Of a stretch of 56,495 bases of DNA, positions 38,167 to 46,160 are shown piece after piece. This DNA comes from an uncultured Methanobrevibacter sp. GTDB lineage: Archaea > Methanobacteriota > Methanobacteria > Methanobacteriales > Methanobacteriaceae. Where the stretch lies: the NCBI RefSeq assembly GCF_900314615.1, contig NZ_OMWA01000018.1:1-56495 (forward strand), given 5' to 3'. The notes under the pieces were generated by a model. The model was not told the origin of the DNA. It searched no databases and saw nothing but the letters and a program-made list of their open reading frames with translations. The translations under genes and the position numbers were made by a program. Numbering within the stretch: the first letter of the stretch is position 1; the number at the start of each line of letters is the position of its first letter.

Positions 38167-38197
38167 CATATATATCACAAAGTCTAAAAGTGTAATC

Positions 38198-38941
38198 ATG
38201 GACAAAAATGCAAAATATTTCATTCTAGCTATATTACTGATTGCGAATTTAATTTACCAATGCACTTATAATTTTAGTTTATGGAATATTTTCACATCTT
38301 CCCTAGTAATCATCATTCTGGTTTACCAGTTTGCCGATATCCCCCAAAATAAAATTTCTAAATTCCTAACATATGTAATGATGGTTGTTTGTCTTATTGA
38401 AACTTATATCGGAATAAAAAACAATGACTGGCTTTTAGCATACGGATATTTTGGTTTTTTATTGCTTTTGCTCTGGGTATGCCTCGAACCTACATTAGAC
38501 ATGCTGGCCAGATTCTTTTTAAGACACAATCATTTTTCAACAGCTTTAAAATTTGCAAACTGTTCCATATTCATATTTGGAAAGAAATCTTACATTTTAG
38601 CCGTCAAAGGGAGTGCTTTAAACACGCTCAAACGCTACGATGAGGCATTAGTTAGCCTGGAAGAATCCGAGAAACTAGGATATGACCATCCGTTCCTTTA
38701 TGCAAATCTAGGTTATTGCAACAGTTATCTGGGAAATTATGAAAAAGCACTAGATTACTTCAAATTAGCATCGGAGGTTGAACCTAATGAATTTGGACAT
38801 TTATATGCCATTTCCAAAATATCAATTGGATTGGGAAACTACGATGAAGCATTATATTATATAAATAAGGCACGTGAATTAAATGAGAATGATGAATTGT
38901 TGGATGAGCTAATTGAAGACATTGATAATCTATCCGATTAA
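38198..38941 (+). CDS. TPR-repeat membrane protein
   Basis: 247 residues. Residues ~7-105 form about four hydrophobic helices; the C-terminal half holds at least three TPR units (AVKGSALNTLKRYDEALVSL, ANLGYCNSYLGNYEKALDYF, ISIGLGNYDEALYYINKARE). Probably a membrane-anchored protein-interaction scaffold. Function unknown. Confidence 0.82.
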   Translation: MDKNAKYFILAILLIANLIYQCTYNFSLWNIFTSSLVIIILVYQFADIPQNKISKFLTYVMMVVCLIETYIGIKNNDWLLAYGYFGFLLLLLWVCLEPTLDMLARFFLRHNHFSTALKFANCSIFIFGKKSYILAVKGSALNTLKRYDEALVSLEESEKLGYDHPFLYANLGYCNSYLGNYEKALDYFKLASEVEPNEFGHLYAISKISIGLGNYDEALYYINKARELNENDELLDELIEDIDNLSD

Positions 38942-38948
38942 CTAATAA

Positions 38949-39025
38949 AACTGTTCGTATAAAACAAATGATAAAGTTGTCATACTTATCAATTTCCAGA
39001 ACTAAAATCTATGACAAAAAATTTA
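38949..39025 (+). repeat. Repeat copy R1, left of the toxin-antitoxin locus
   Basis: The first 40 bases match R2 (39928) at 33 of 40 positions by eye, starting with AACTGTTCGTATAAAAC. Weaker similarity continues to about 39025. It also matches R0 upstream of the MsvR-like gene. Confidence 0.7.
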
Positions 39026-39145
39026 ACAACCGCCGATACAATAACATTCTTAATAATTCAACGAAATCACTAAATTAAAAATAAGAAATAAAAATGAAAT
39101 CACACGATTATGTGATAACCAAGGGAACACCCCTACTTTGAAAAA

Positions 39146-39448
39146 TTAATTCCATTTTTTATAGATGGACCTTCTAGGACCAATATCAATTATTTCAACC
39201 TCTTTAGTTGATTCCTTGATGAAATATATAATCCTATAGTTGCCCACTCTTGTTTTTTTACATTTCGGACATTTTTTGCTTTTAAATGAACTTTCTGCTT
39301 CTTTATATGGATCAATTGATAATTGAGAATATTTATCATATATTCTTTTTATCAGTTTTTCATCATCAGAATGATTATCCATGAACTTTATTGCTTTTTT
39401 ATCTTCAAAAAGTTCATATTGTACTTCAGGATTATTTTCTGATGGCAT
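39146..39448 (-). CDS. RelE/ParE-type toxin with an unusual CxxC insertion
   Basis: 100 residues. RelE-superfamily core at the C-terminus: TRVGNYRIIYFIKESTKEVEIIDIGPRRSIYKKW. Before it sits KKCPKCKK, not seen in ordinary RelE, possibly a zinc knuckle. RelE toxins cleave mRNA on the ribosome; ParE relatives poison gyrase. The gene overlaps the upstream antitoxin gene by 17 nt, the standard antitoxin-first order. Confidence 0.85.
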   Translation of the reverse strand: MPSENNPEVQYELFEDKKAIKFMDNHSDDEKLIKRIYDKYSQLSIDPYKEAESSFKSKKCPKCKKTRVGNYRIIYFIKESTKEVEIIDIGPRRSIYKKWN

Positions 39449-39671
39449 TTAAATCAACTTTTCTAGTGCCAGTATAATCCCCATTTTCAAAAAGTCTGAT
39501 TCTCTCATTGTAATAATCTGCTTCATCATCACTTAATTCTTCTTCAAAATACATTTTTTCATACGCCTCAATTAATCTAGCTATAATATCATTATATGTT
39601 TCTGATTTTAAACCTAAATGAGCTAGTTTTGTGTGAATCTCTTCAGTTACACGAATTGTTTTCATAGCCAT
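39432..39671 (-). CDS. Antitoxin of the RelE-type pair, short N-terminal DNA-binding domain
   Basis: 79 residues. The start MAMKTIRVTEEIHTKLAHLG, followed by a helix (YNDIIARLIEAYEKMY), fits the VapB/RHH-type antitoxins common in archaea. The acidic C-terminal tail would bind the toxin. GGAGAG 6 nt upstream supports ATG 39671. Confidence 0.83.
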   Translation of the reverse strand: MAMKTIRVTEEIHTKLAHLGLKSETYNDIIARLIEAYEKMYFEEELSDDEADYYNERIRLFENGDYTGTRKVDLNAIRK

Positions 39672-40803
39672 GACAAACTCTCCAGATGTTAATTAGATAT
39701 AATTAATTATATTTAATATAATATTTATAATTAATATATTAAATATATGTTATCAACCATCAACTGAAGACTATTCCAACAAGAAATATGTTTTTGAAAA
39801 ATAATAAAATAATTGGAAGTGCGACAAAGCGCAAAATCACAAATGTGAAAAAGTGCATAGAATTTGAAACATTACAAATAATCATTAACACATCTAGTGA
39901 TGCATTACCCTAAAGTGCCAAACTACAAACTGTTCGTATAAAACGTATGATATAGTTCGCAACCTTATCGATTTGAACTACTAAACTCTGATAAAAAATT
40001 TATTTTTTGACAATTATAAAATTTTTGGAGCACTTCGAATAGGCCCATTATCAAATTTATATAAAGGATATAATAAAAAATATAATACAAAAAAATTGGA
40101 TTGAAACATTCCACCAGCAACAGTTGACATAGGATTTTGATTTATACAATTGACTAATTTTTTTTACAAATTTCTGTTTCATTGTTTACAGAATTTTGGA
40201 AAAACACATGCCTTATCTTCAAATTTTTTTCTCAAAAAAATGAACAATTTAACATTAAAAAACTAATAGAAATGTTTATATATTCATTTTGACAAACTAT
40301 GATTAGCCATTACCAAATGAAAGCAATTTTACGAAGTGAAAGCAATTTTTCATACTCGTACAACTTTTTTTTGGTGAGGCCTGAAAATCAATTTAGTGAG
40401 GTAAAATATCAAGAAAAGTTACGAAAAAATGAGATCATGAAAAAAGGATTATAAAAAAAATTTGTAATGAATAACGAGCTATAAATTTTTTAATATAATC
40501 CTTGGGTCAGTTAGAAAAATAAAAATAATTAAACAGAGCCGACAAACTTTGTTAAAAATTAATACTTTCCAAAACTTAACCCAATATTTAGTTTATTTCA
40601 AGGAATATATAAAGATTATTAAACCAAATAAACCACAAATTATCTTATTCTAAATATTCGGTGAAGAACGGAAAACTGATTTACTTGAATACTATTTTTA
40701 TTTTTCAAATTGTCTGGCCCAAATGATTTTGAGATTTTCGAAGAATTGCTCTCTATTAATTGTTCAGATTGATGAGAGTGTGAAATAATGGAGACATCAA
40801 AAC
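39672..40803. other. 1.1-kb AT-rich stretch without a convincing gene
   Basis: It contains repeat copy R2 (39928-40002), a 13-nt direct repeat TGAAAGCAATTTT at 40318 and 40337, and a GAGCCGACAAAC element (40536-40547) that recurs at 41011. No ORF has both a ribosome-binding site and family features. It probably holds the promoter/control region of the rightward viral arm and remnants. Confidence 0.6.
39928..40002 (+). repeat. Repeat copy R2, right of the toxin-antitoxin locus
   Basis: Same orientation as R1, 979 bp away. It begins AACTGTTCGTATAAAAC and includes TAGTTCG 24 bp later; both ends of the copies carry AAAAAATTTA. Confidence 0.7.
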
Positions 40804-40965
40804 ATGTATGGACAAATAAGACCAATGCCCCGTGAAGTAATTGTTTCAAATAACTTCCAGGCACTAGAGGAAGCGATTGCTGAAATTTCCGAAACCGAAA
40901 ACATCAGCAATGAAAAGGAATTCTTTGATTTGTACGAAATCAAGATAATGAAACTGGATCAATAG
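40804..40965 (+). CDS. Small ORF at the head of the viral arm
   Basis: 53 residues, MYGQIRPMPREVIVSNNF... then an acidic helical tail (ALEEAIAEISETENISNEKE). GGAGAC 8 nt before the ATG may serve as ribosome-binding site. Unrecognised; a small early protein is possible. Confidence 0.5.
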   Translation: MYGQIRPMPREVIVSNNFQALEEAIAEISETENISNEKEFFDLYEIKIMKLDQ

Positions 40966-41023
40966 CTTTAATCCAGTAGACTGTTGAACTAAAGTTTAAA
41001 AAGATTAACGGAGCCGACAAACA

Positions 41024-41128
41024 ATGATAGAACAAGATGTAAATGGTGTGCCTCATGTTTTAGTACCAAAAGAGGCATGGGAAATTGTATCAGAAGTTTT
41101 TAGTAAACTCGATAAAATGGGTGAATAG
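41024..41128 (+). CDS. 34-residue ORF
   Basis: MIEQDVNGVPHVLVPKEAWE..., ending KLDKMGE. GGAG 9 nt before the ATG. Tight spacing to the following ORFs suggests a real small gene. No family recognised. Confidence 0.45.
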   Translation: MIEQDVNGVPHVLVPKEAWEIVSEVFSKLDKMGE

Positions 41129-41131
41129 AAA

Positions 41132-41188
41132 ATGAATAGCTATTGCCCATTTGAAAGACATTGCATTAATGAGGTTGATACATCATGA
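41132..41188 (+). CDS. 18-residue ORF coupled to the next gene
   Basis: MNSYCPFERHCINEVDTS; ATGA overlap with the next start at 41185. It could be a micro-protein or only a translational coupling leader. Confidence 0.3.
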   Translation: MNSYCPFERHCINEVDTS

Positions 41189-41487
41189 CAACCTCAATTA
41201 ATCAATTCGAAGATAATTTCCATGGCATTTTAACTCACAGCGGTGAAATCAAAATTGCCAAAGGAGATGTTGAACAGGAAATCCTCTACATTGACGATGA
41301 CGGTATCGTATTAGTTGATGGTGGAAAAAAAGCATACCAGACACTAATACATTCAAAGTTATTGTCTTTAATTCATTATGCAACTGAAGGAGATACTGCA
41401 TTAGTCAAATTCATAAGAGGAGAAGCCTACATTGTAGGATTCAGGAAACACAAAAGGGATGATGAACATGGAAAATGCAATTCTTGA
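41185..41487 (+). CDS. Hypothetical protein of the viral arm
   Basis: 100 residues, beta-rich (FHGILTHSGEIKIAKGDVEQ, GDTALVKFIRGEAYIVGF). A GAGGT sits 10 nt before the ATG. It overlaps the next gene by 20 nt. Not recognised. Confidence 0.6.
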   Translation: MTTSINQFEDNFHGILTHSGEIKIAKGDVEQEILYIDDDGIVLVDGGKKAYQTLIHSKLLSLIHYATEGDTALVKFIRGEAYIVGFRKHKRDDEHGKCNS

Positions 41488-41692
41488 AATGCAAAAGAAT
41501 CTGGATGAAGGACATTTCATTGCATTCGTATCTGCAAATGAAGACCCGTATTGTGCAGTAATGAAATCAGACGAATTGAATTTCCCAGACAATAAAACAG
41601 TTGTTATTAGAAAAAAAGGTGGAAAAACTACAATAATTAACCTGAATTTAATTATTGAGGTTTGCATCAGGAGGTTTGGTCAGTATGCCTAA
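41468..41692 (+). CDS. Hypothetical protein of the viral arm
   Basis: 74 residues from ATG 41468 (MENAILEMQKNLDEGHFIAF), preferred over the in-frame 41459 because GGGATGATG precedes it. It includes DNKTVVIRKKGGKTTIINLN. It overlaps the next start by 8 nt. Not recognised. Confidence 0.6.
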   Translation: MENAILEMQKNLDEGHFIAFVSANEDPYCAVMKSDELNFPDNKTVVIRKKGGKTTIINLNLIIEVCIRRFGQYA

Positions 41693-41819
41693 ACCAGCAA
41701 GATTATATCCAAAAGAAGAGCCGATGGATCCCAATCCAAAAATGATTTTCATCGGAAGCATGTTATTTGCTGTAGCTATCGGCTGGATTGGAATAGCAAC
41801 AAGTACAGGAGGATTATAA
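41685..41819 (+). CDS. Small single-helix membrane protein
   Basis: 44 residues: polar start MPKPARLYPKEEPMDPNPK, then one membrane helix (MIFIGSMLFAVAIGWIGIAT). Strong AGGAGG upstream. Holin-like roles cannot be claimed from one helix. Confidence 0.6.
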   Translation: MPKPARLYPKEEPMDPNPKMIFIGSMLFAVAIGWIGIATSTGGL

Positions 41820-41851
41820 ATCAATCCTCCCAATTTTTCAAGGTGATAAAA

Positions 41852-42415
41852 ATGGTAAAAGCAGAACTTATAGAAGAACCACAGGTTTCCCCGGAAACTG
41901 AATTAGTTAAAGTTGATAATGTCCCAGATGTGGATGTCGCCATTGAACAGTGGGACGCTTATCAAAAACTCTGTAAAGGATTGTTGAATGATACAGACTA
42001 TCAGGAAATAATCGTTAAGGAAAAAGATGAAGACGGCAACTACACTAAAGTGAAAAGGCACTTCAAGAAAAAGTCAGCATGGCAAAAACTCTCAAGAGCA
42101 TTCAATGTTGATACTGAAATTGTTGATCGTGACCTTGAAAGGACAAAAACCGGAAGGATAAAAGAAGCATACTACTGCGTCAGGGCAACACTGCCAAATG
42201 GACGTAGTGTTGAATCCGATGCGTTATGCTCCCGTTCTGAAAAAGGAAAGGACAAAGTTTCAGACCACACAATAATGTCCACTGCAAAAACCCGTGCAAC
42301 CAACAGGGCCATTGCAGAACTTATCGGTGCAGGAGAAGTGTCAGCAGAGGAAATGTCAGCTGAAAGGACAGTTGTTGAAAGCAAGTCAAAATTTCTAAAA
42401 GAGGATAATAGCTAA
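41852..42415 (+). CDS. Viral-arm protein, possible recombination/annealing factor
   Basis: 187 residues from ATG 41852 after AGGTGAT. The middle has FKKKSAWQKLSRAFNVDTEIVD and AYYCVRATLPNGRSVESDALCS; then comes HTIMSTAKTRATNRAIAELIGAGEVSAEE. The TAKTRATNRAI helix with GxGEVSAEE recalls phage proteins found with single-strand annealing (ERF/RecT-like) functions. It sits just before a candidate SSB-like gene and a replication ATPase. Family call is tentative. Confidence 0.55.
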   Translation: MVKAELIEEPQVSPETELVKVDNVPDVDVAIEQWDAYQKLCKGLLNDTDYQEIIVKEKDEDGNYTKVKRHFKKKSAWQKLSRAFNVDTEIVDRDLERTKTGRIKEAYYCVRATLPNGRSVESDALCSRSEKGKDKVSDHTIMSTAKTRATNRAIAELIGAGEVSAEEMSAERTVVESKSKFLKEDNS

Positions 42416-42446
42416 TCCTCTTTAATATTTTTAGGAGAGAATCAAA

Positions 42447-42947
42447 ATGAGCTTTGAAAATACTAAACAAACCATATTTACAGGTACCCAACTAGATTAC
42501 GAAGAGATTGTAGAAATCCCGGAAGGATATGAAAAAGCGGAACTAAAAGACTTTGAAGACGGAACCCTACTTCGAGGCAGACCACAAATGTCTTCAGTTA
42601 CATCATACACCTTTGACTATGACGGTGAAGAAAAAACCGTAAACAGGTTCAAGCTATTCATCTTCCAGGATGACGACCAGCTTTACATTGAAATCAACGT
42701 AAACCTCAAAAACGACGGTGACGACCACAAAGACATCAGAAAAGGAAGCGTACTCTTTGACTTCATTACTTCCATTTTAGAATTGGAAAATGCAGGTTCA
42801 GTCGGAAAATCCAACATTGTCAGAAACGTCAATCTTGCCGAATACCGTGAATTCGTTAACAGATTATCCGAGATGACAATTCAGGTCAAAGAGAAATCCG
42901 GAACCTATGTCTACTACAGTTTCATTGTAAAAGATGTTCAAGTCTAG
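42447..42947 (+). CDS. Viral-arm protein, candidate ssDNA-binding-like
   Basis: 166 residues, acidic, beta-rich: GTLLRGRPQMSSVTSYTFDY, NRFKLFIFQDDDQLYIEINV, KSGTYVYYSFIVKDVQV. TTAGGAGAG precedes the ATG. Position between the possible annealing factor and the replication ATPase is the only hint at ssDNA binding; no OB-fold signature is certain. Confidence 0.5.
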   Translation: MSFENTKQTIFTGTQLDYEEIVEIPEGYEKAELKDFEDGTLLRGRPQMSSVTSYTFDYDGEEKTVNRFKLFIFQDDDQLYIEINVNLKNDGDDHKDIRKGSVLFDFITSILELENAGSVGKSNIVRNVNLAEYREFVNRLSEMTIQVKEKSGTYVYYSFIVKDVQV

Positions 42948-42960
42948 ATGGAGTTAAGAA

Positions 42961-44655
42961 ATGAGTAATGTAGCTGAATTACCAACAAAAGATACAATAA
43001 CCCTTATCATCAACAGAAAGAATGTGGATAAGGTTACGTATGTATTTAAAAATCAGGATGGTAATAAAATTGGAGAATACTTAAATAAAACTCCAGCTAC
43101 ATTATCTTCTCAAAGTAATGTCGCAAGACAATTCAAACAAATCATAAATCCCAATGGAGAGATAAATCCGAAACTTGTCAACAACCAGTTTGCAGAAGTA
43201 AAACAACTTCTCCAGCTCAACTATGAAAACGAACTGTCTGTCATCGAACAGGAAATAACTGACAAGAAACAGGCCGAGCAGGAAAAGGATACTGTCAAAT
43301 TAAAGGAAGCTATCACCAAACTTCAATCTCTAAGCCGTCCTTTAATTTATATTGGCAGTCTTGTCGAATGGTTTACAGCAGGTGAGAGAAACAACATAAT
43401 GTATGCATTTACCGTATATGCAGGCCAAGTAGTTTTGGGAAATCCGGTATCTGTAATATGTCTTGGTGAGGCAAGCAGTGGCAAATCCCACATCCAGGAA
43501 ACAGCACTGAAACTGATTCCAAAACGCTTTGTCGTCAATGAGAAAAAGATTACCGAAGCGGCACTCTTCAATCGTGCCAAAAAGGACAGATATTTCTATG
43601 ACGGCAAAATCGTTAACTATGGAGATATGGGAGGAAACAACGACCATGACTTTATGGAAGAATCCAAAAACCTCATGAAGGAACTGCAGTCAGACGGTTT
43701 TCTAAACAAACCCTTAAACATTCCTGACGGCGAAGGGGGATGGGAAGTGAAGGATCTTGAACTTGTTGGAAGGCCTTGTCTTACATACACTACTGTACCC
43801 AATCATTATTTTGATGATCAGGAAATGAGCAGAAGCATTTTCATCACACCGAGAATGGACAATCAATTTATATTCAATCGCAGAAACAGTGCATTGGAAT
43901 TCAAGCATGGCAAAAGCTACAAGATTCTAAAGAAATATGAAAAGGAAGCTGAGCTAGTTCCATACATGCTGCTGCACCTTAAGGAAGTATTTGAAAACAT
44001 TGTAATAATAAATCCATATGTTTACTTTGTAATCAACTTCCTGAAGGACTCTGCTTTCTATAAAAGAGATTTCGACAAGTTTAACGGCATACTGAAAACA
44101 ATAACTGCCCTGAACTACTATAATCATGAAGTCTATGACATTGACGGCAAGAAAGTAATCCTGACCAACATTGCAGACGTGCAGGAATTCATGAGTTTGC
44201 TTAAGCCATACAAGGAAAGCATATCTGCAAACCTGTCTCCTAAGGCAGTTGAGGTTTTAAATGACATCAGAAACAATATCGAGGACTGGCGAATGAAAAA
44301 GGATAGGGAAGTATTGGATATGGGAATCACAACCAACGAATACTTCTCACTTCAAAATCTTGGATTAAGTAAGGCATCAGTCAGGAAATATATGTATGAA
44401 TTGGCAGATAAGGGATTTCTTCAGATAACAACACATTCCGGCAGAGCCAATGTATATGACTTAGCAAAGAGTGAAGTTGCATCTATCAACTATGACTTAA
44501 AGCACATTGACGATTCAATATATGAAAATATCTGCTATGAAGTTGGTGAATGGGTTGTAGACATTATGAGAGAAGATGAATTTATTGAGGGGTTAAGTAT
44601 CATGAACTTTGACAGTGAGATTAAAAAACCGAAATGGATTGTTAAAAAACCATAA
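42961..44655 (+). CDS. Putative viral replication ATPase/helicase with C-terminal winged helix
   Basis: 564 residues. Walker A is VICLGEASSGKSHIQETAL; a Walker-B/sensor-like stretch IVNYGDMGGNNDHDFMEES and TTVPNHYFDDQEMSRSIFI follow. The C-terminal ~100 residues carry a winged helix (LQNLGLSKASVRKYMYELADKGFL). This matches P-loop helicase/primase-like proteins of archaeal mobile elements. The iteron-like repeats directly downstream fit an origin-binding or replicative role (inference). Confidence 0.65.
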   Translation: MSNVAELPTKDTITLIINRKNVDKVTYVFKNQDGNKIGEYLNKTPATLSSQSNVARQFKQIINPNGEINPKLVNNQFAEVKQLLQLNYENELSVIEQEITDKKQAEQEKDTVKLKEAITKLQSLSRPLIYIGSLVEWFTAGERNNIMYAFTVYAGQVVLGNPVSVICLGEASSGKSHIQETALKLIPKRFVVNEKKITEAALFNRAKKDRYFYDGKIVNYGDMGGNNDHDFMEESKNLMKELQSDGFLNKPLNIPDGEGGWEVKDLELVGRPCLTYTTVPNHYFDDQEMSRSIFITPRMDNQFIFNRRNSALEFKHGKSYKILKKYEKEAELVPYMLLHLKEVFENIVIINPYVYFVINFLKDSAFYKRDFDKFNGILKTITALNYYNHEVYDIDGKKVILTNIADVQEFMSLLKPYKESISANLSPKAVEVLNDIRNNIEDWRMKKDREVLDMGITTNEYFSLQNLGLSKASVRKYMYELADKGFLQITTHSGRANVYDLAKSEVASINYDLKHIDDSIYENICYEVGEWVVDIMREDEFIEGLSIMNFDSEIKKPKWIVKKP

Positions 44656-44977
44656 AAACCAATAAACTTAAAAAACCATGAAAACCTTAAAAAACTTTGG
44701 TGAAAGTTTTTATAAAAAACTGCTGATAATTGTTTTTAGGTTTATTGGAGAATTTTCAGTGGGAATTGGTAATGGCTTTTCAAATGAAAATCCGCATATT
44801 TCAGGATAAGGGGGAGGTAACTTTAACAATACCTCCCACATACCCTGGAAAAAAAATAGTTTTTTAAAAATACATCTTGATGAAAATTCCTAAGAACCAT
44901 TATTTTTTAATTTAAAGGATTTTAAAAGCTATTTAAAAAAACCATCCAAAAATTTCTCAATAGTTTTTATGGTTTTT
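44644..44977. repeat. Iteron-like AAAACCAT repeats downstream of the replication gene
   Basis: AAAAAACCATAAAAACC (44644-44660) and AAAAAACCATGAAAACC (44670-44686) are direct copies 26 bp apart. A partial copy, AAAACCATCC, lies near 44938. An inverted copy, GTTTTTATGGTTTTT, is at 44963-44977. The stretch 44656-45001 has no gene. Looks like an origin or replication control region. Confidence 0.55.
44812..44837. other. Isolated GC-rich hairpin in the iteron region
   Basis: GGGAGGTA (44812-44819) and TACCTCCC (44830-44837) form a perfect 8-bp stem with a 10-nt loop, standing out in AT-rich DNA. No T-tract follows on either side, so not a plain terminator. Confidence 0.5.
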
Positions 44978-45001
44978 ATAAAATCATTATTTTGATATAT
45001 T

Positions 45002-45316
45002 ATGAAGTCTATAAAACAACAAATAACAGAAGCCAAACAGGAAAAGCGAGAAAGGGAAAAAGAATTGTGGTTTGTAGATTACTGCAACAACTGCAAAACA
45101 GGATTGGCTTCAAAATGTGATGTTGCCTGCCATCATCCATGGTACTGCTGGCATAAAGGCGAAGCAGCTATTGTACAGGCAGAGATTGTCAAGATAGATG
45201 AGTATCGAAGACTGCATGGGCATATCACATCACAGATGTATTGGGAATATAAAGAGTTAAGAAAAAGGCAACGCCAGTTAATATGGCGAGGCAGAAGAAA
45301 TTTATTAAGGAGTTAA
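45002..45316 (+). CDS. Cysteine-rich hypothetical protein
   Basis: 104 residues. A charged helix (KQQITEAKQEKREREKELW) leads to a Cys/His cluster: CNNC, C-DVAC-HHPWYC-WH, probably zinc-binding; the C-terminus is Arg-rich (RKRQRQLIWRGRRNLLRS), suggesting nucleic-acid binding. A TATA-like TTGATATAT is 10 bp upstream, so the true start may lie a little further in. It overlaps no neighbour; the next ATG is 5 nt on. Confidence 0.6.
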   Translation: MKSIKQQITEAKQEKREREKELWFVDYCNNCKTGLASKCDVACHHPWYCWHKGEAAIVQAEIVKIDEYRRLHGHITSQMYWEYKELRKRQRQLIWRGRRNLLRS

Positions 45317-45321
45317 TAATC

Positions 45322-46137
45322 ATGTTAGTTGCATTAACAGAAGATGGAAATAGAATTTATGCTGATGAAGCACAAAAAAAAGATCAATACGGAAATAGAA
45401 ATAAATTTTATTGTCCAGATTGCGGATCTGAATTAACACTAAAACAAGGCACTAAAAACATATGGCATTTCAGCCATAAAGACGGAAACACAATTTGCAT
45501 ATTTAGAAAAGGCAAAAAGGGGGAATCAATCATTCACCAAACTATGAAAAAGAAAATCAAAGAAATTATTGAAAGAGATAATGAAGTAATAGTTTCAGAA
45601 TTGGAATGGAAAATAGGTTCAAGGATTGCAGATTACTATTGTGAACTTAAAGTTCATTTTGGTAACATTCGTAAAGTAGCTATTGAATGTGTACACCAAC
45701 ACAATGATATTGACGAATTTCGTGCAAAAAGCAAATATTATTATGACAGGGATATTTACTGTTTGTGGATTTTTAATTTAACCCGTTTTTTAGATAAAGA
45801 TAATTCCTTCAAAGAAGAAGTGAGAGTTAATGAAATTATTAAAGAAGCACATACATCATATTTTGGAAAAGTCTTTGCTTTAGATATAGCTAATGAAATC
45901 ATATATGCCATCCATTTATCAAACATACTTCGTGAAACAGAATCGGTTACATTATATGATGAATGGGGTGACGAGTACGATGTGGGTGGAGAATCTTATT
46001 TTTTAAAAGGAACTAAATCTCCCTCTCCCGTTTTAGTCAATGAATTAAAATTGAATAAATTTACTAGAAAAAAAGCAGATACTTTTTTAGGATATAATCG
46101 TAGCATCTGCATGGTGGATTTACCTAAATGGTGGTGA
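45322..46137 (+). CDS. CoiA-like protein (zinc finger plus PD-(D/E)XK-type nuclease domain)
   Basis: 271 residues from ATG 45322 after AGGAG (the frame stays open upstream to 45283). The N-terminus YCPDCGSELTLKQGTKNIWHF, then SHK, is the CoiA-type zinc finger. RIADYYCELKVHFGNIRKVAIECVHQ, then DEFRAKSKYYYDRDIYCLWIFN, resembles the nuclease core of competence protein CoiA. In bacteria CoiA aids recombination of incoming DNA; in a virus-derived cassette a nuclease/repair role is likely. The end is free of other domains. Confidence 0.75.
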   Translation: MLVALTEDGNRIYADEAQKKDQYGNRNKFYCPDCGSELTLKQGTKNIWHFSHKDGNTICIFRKGKKGESIIHQTMKKKIKEIIERDNEVIVSELEWKIGSRIADYYCELKVHFGNIRKVAIECVHQHNDIDEFRAKSKYYYDRDIYCLWIFNLTRFLDKDNSFKEEVRVNEIIKEAHTSYFGKVFALDIANEIIYAIHLSNILRETESVTLYDEWGDEYDVGGESYFLKGTKSPSPVLVNELKLNKFTRKKADTFLGYNRSICMVDLPKWW

Positions 46138-46160
46138 ATTGATGAGTTGATAAATAGCTA

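Noticed and set aside
39928..40000. R2 (and R1) as C/D-box sRNA genes, because of ATGATA and CTGA-like words
   Set aside because: Box words are incomplete and spacing differs between copies; the conservation is best in the TTCG part.
38949..40002. R1/R2 as att sites of an integrated element
   Set aside because: The copies are too diverged for a recent integration core, no integrase is present, and a third copy lies upstream of the MsvR-like gene.
40094..40106. ATTGGATTGAAAC resembles the end of a type I CRISPR repeat
   Set aside because: It occurs only once here; no spaced second copy and no cas genes.
40640..40864. Minus-strand 74-codon ORF in the AT-rich gap
   Set aside because: Overlaps the better supported plus-strand start at 40804; no ribosome-binding site and composition unlike neighbours.
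43342..43908. Minus-strand ORFs of up to 101 codons inside the replication ATPase gene
   Set aside because: Antisense to the Walker A-containing frame; no family features.
46138..46160. AATAGCTATT at the terL end as a terminator
   Set aside because: Palindrome without loop and without T-tract on either strand.
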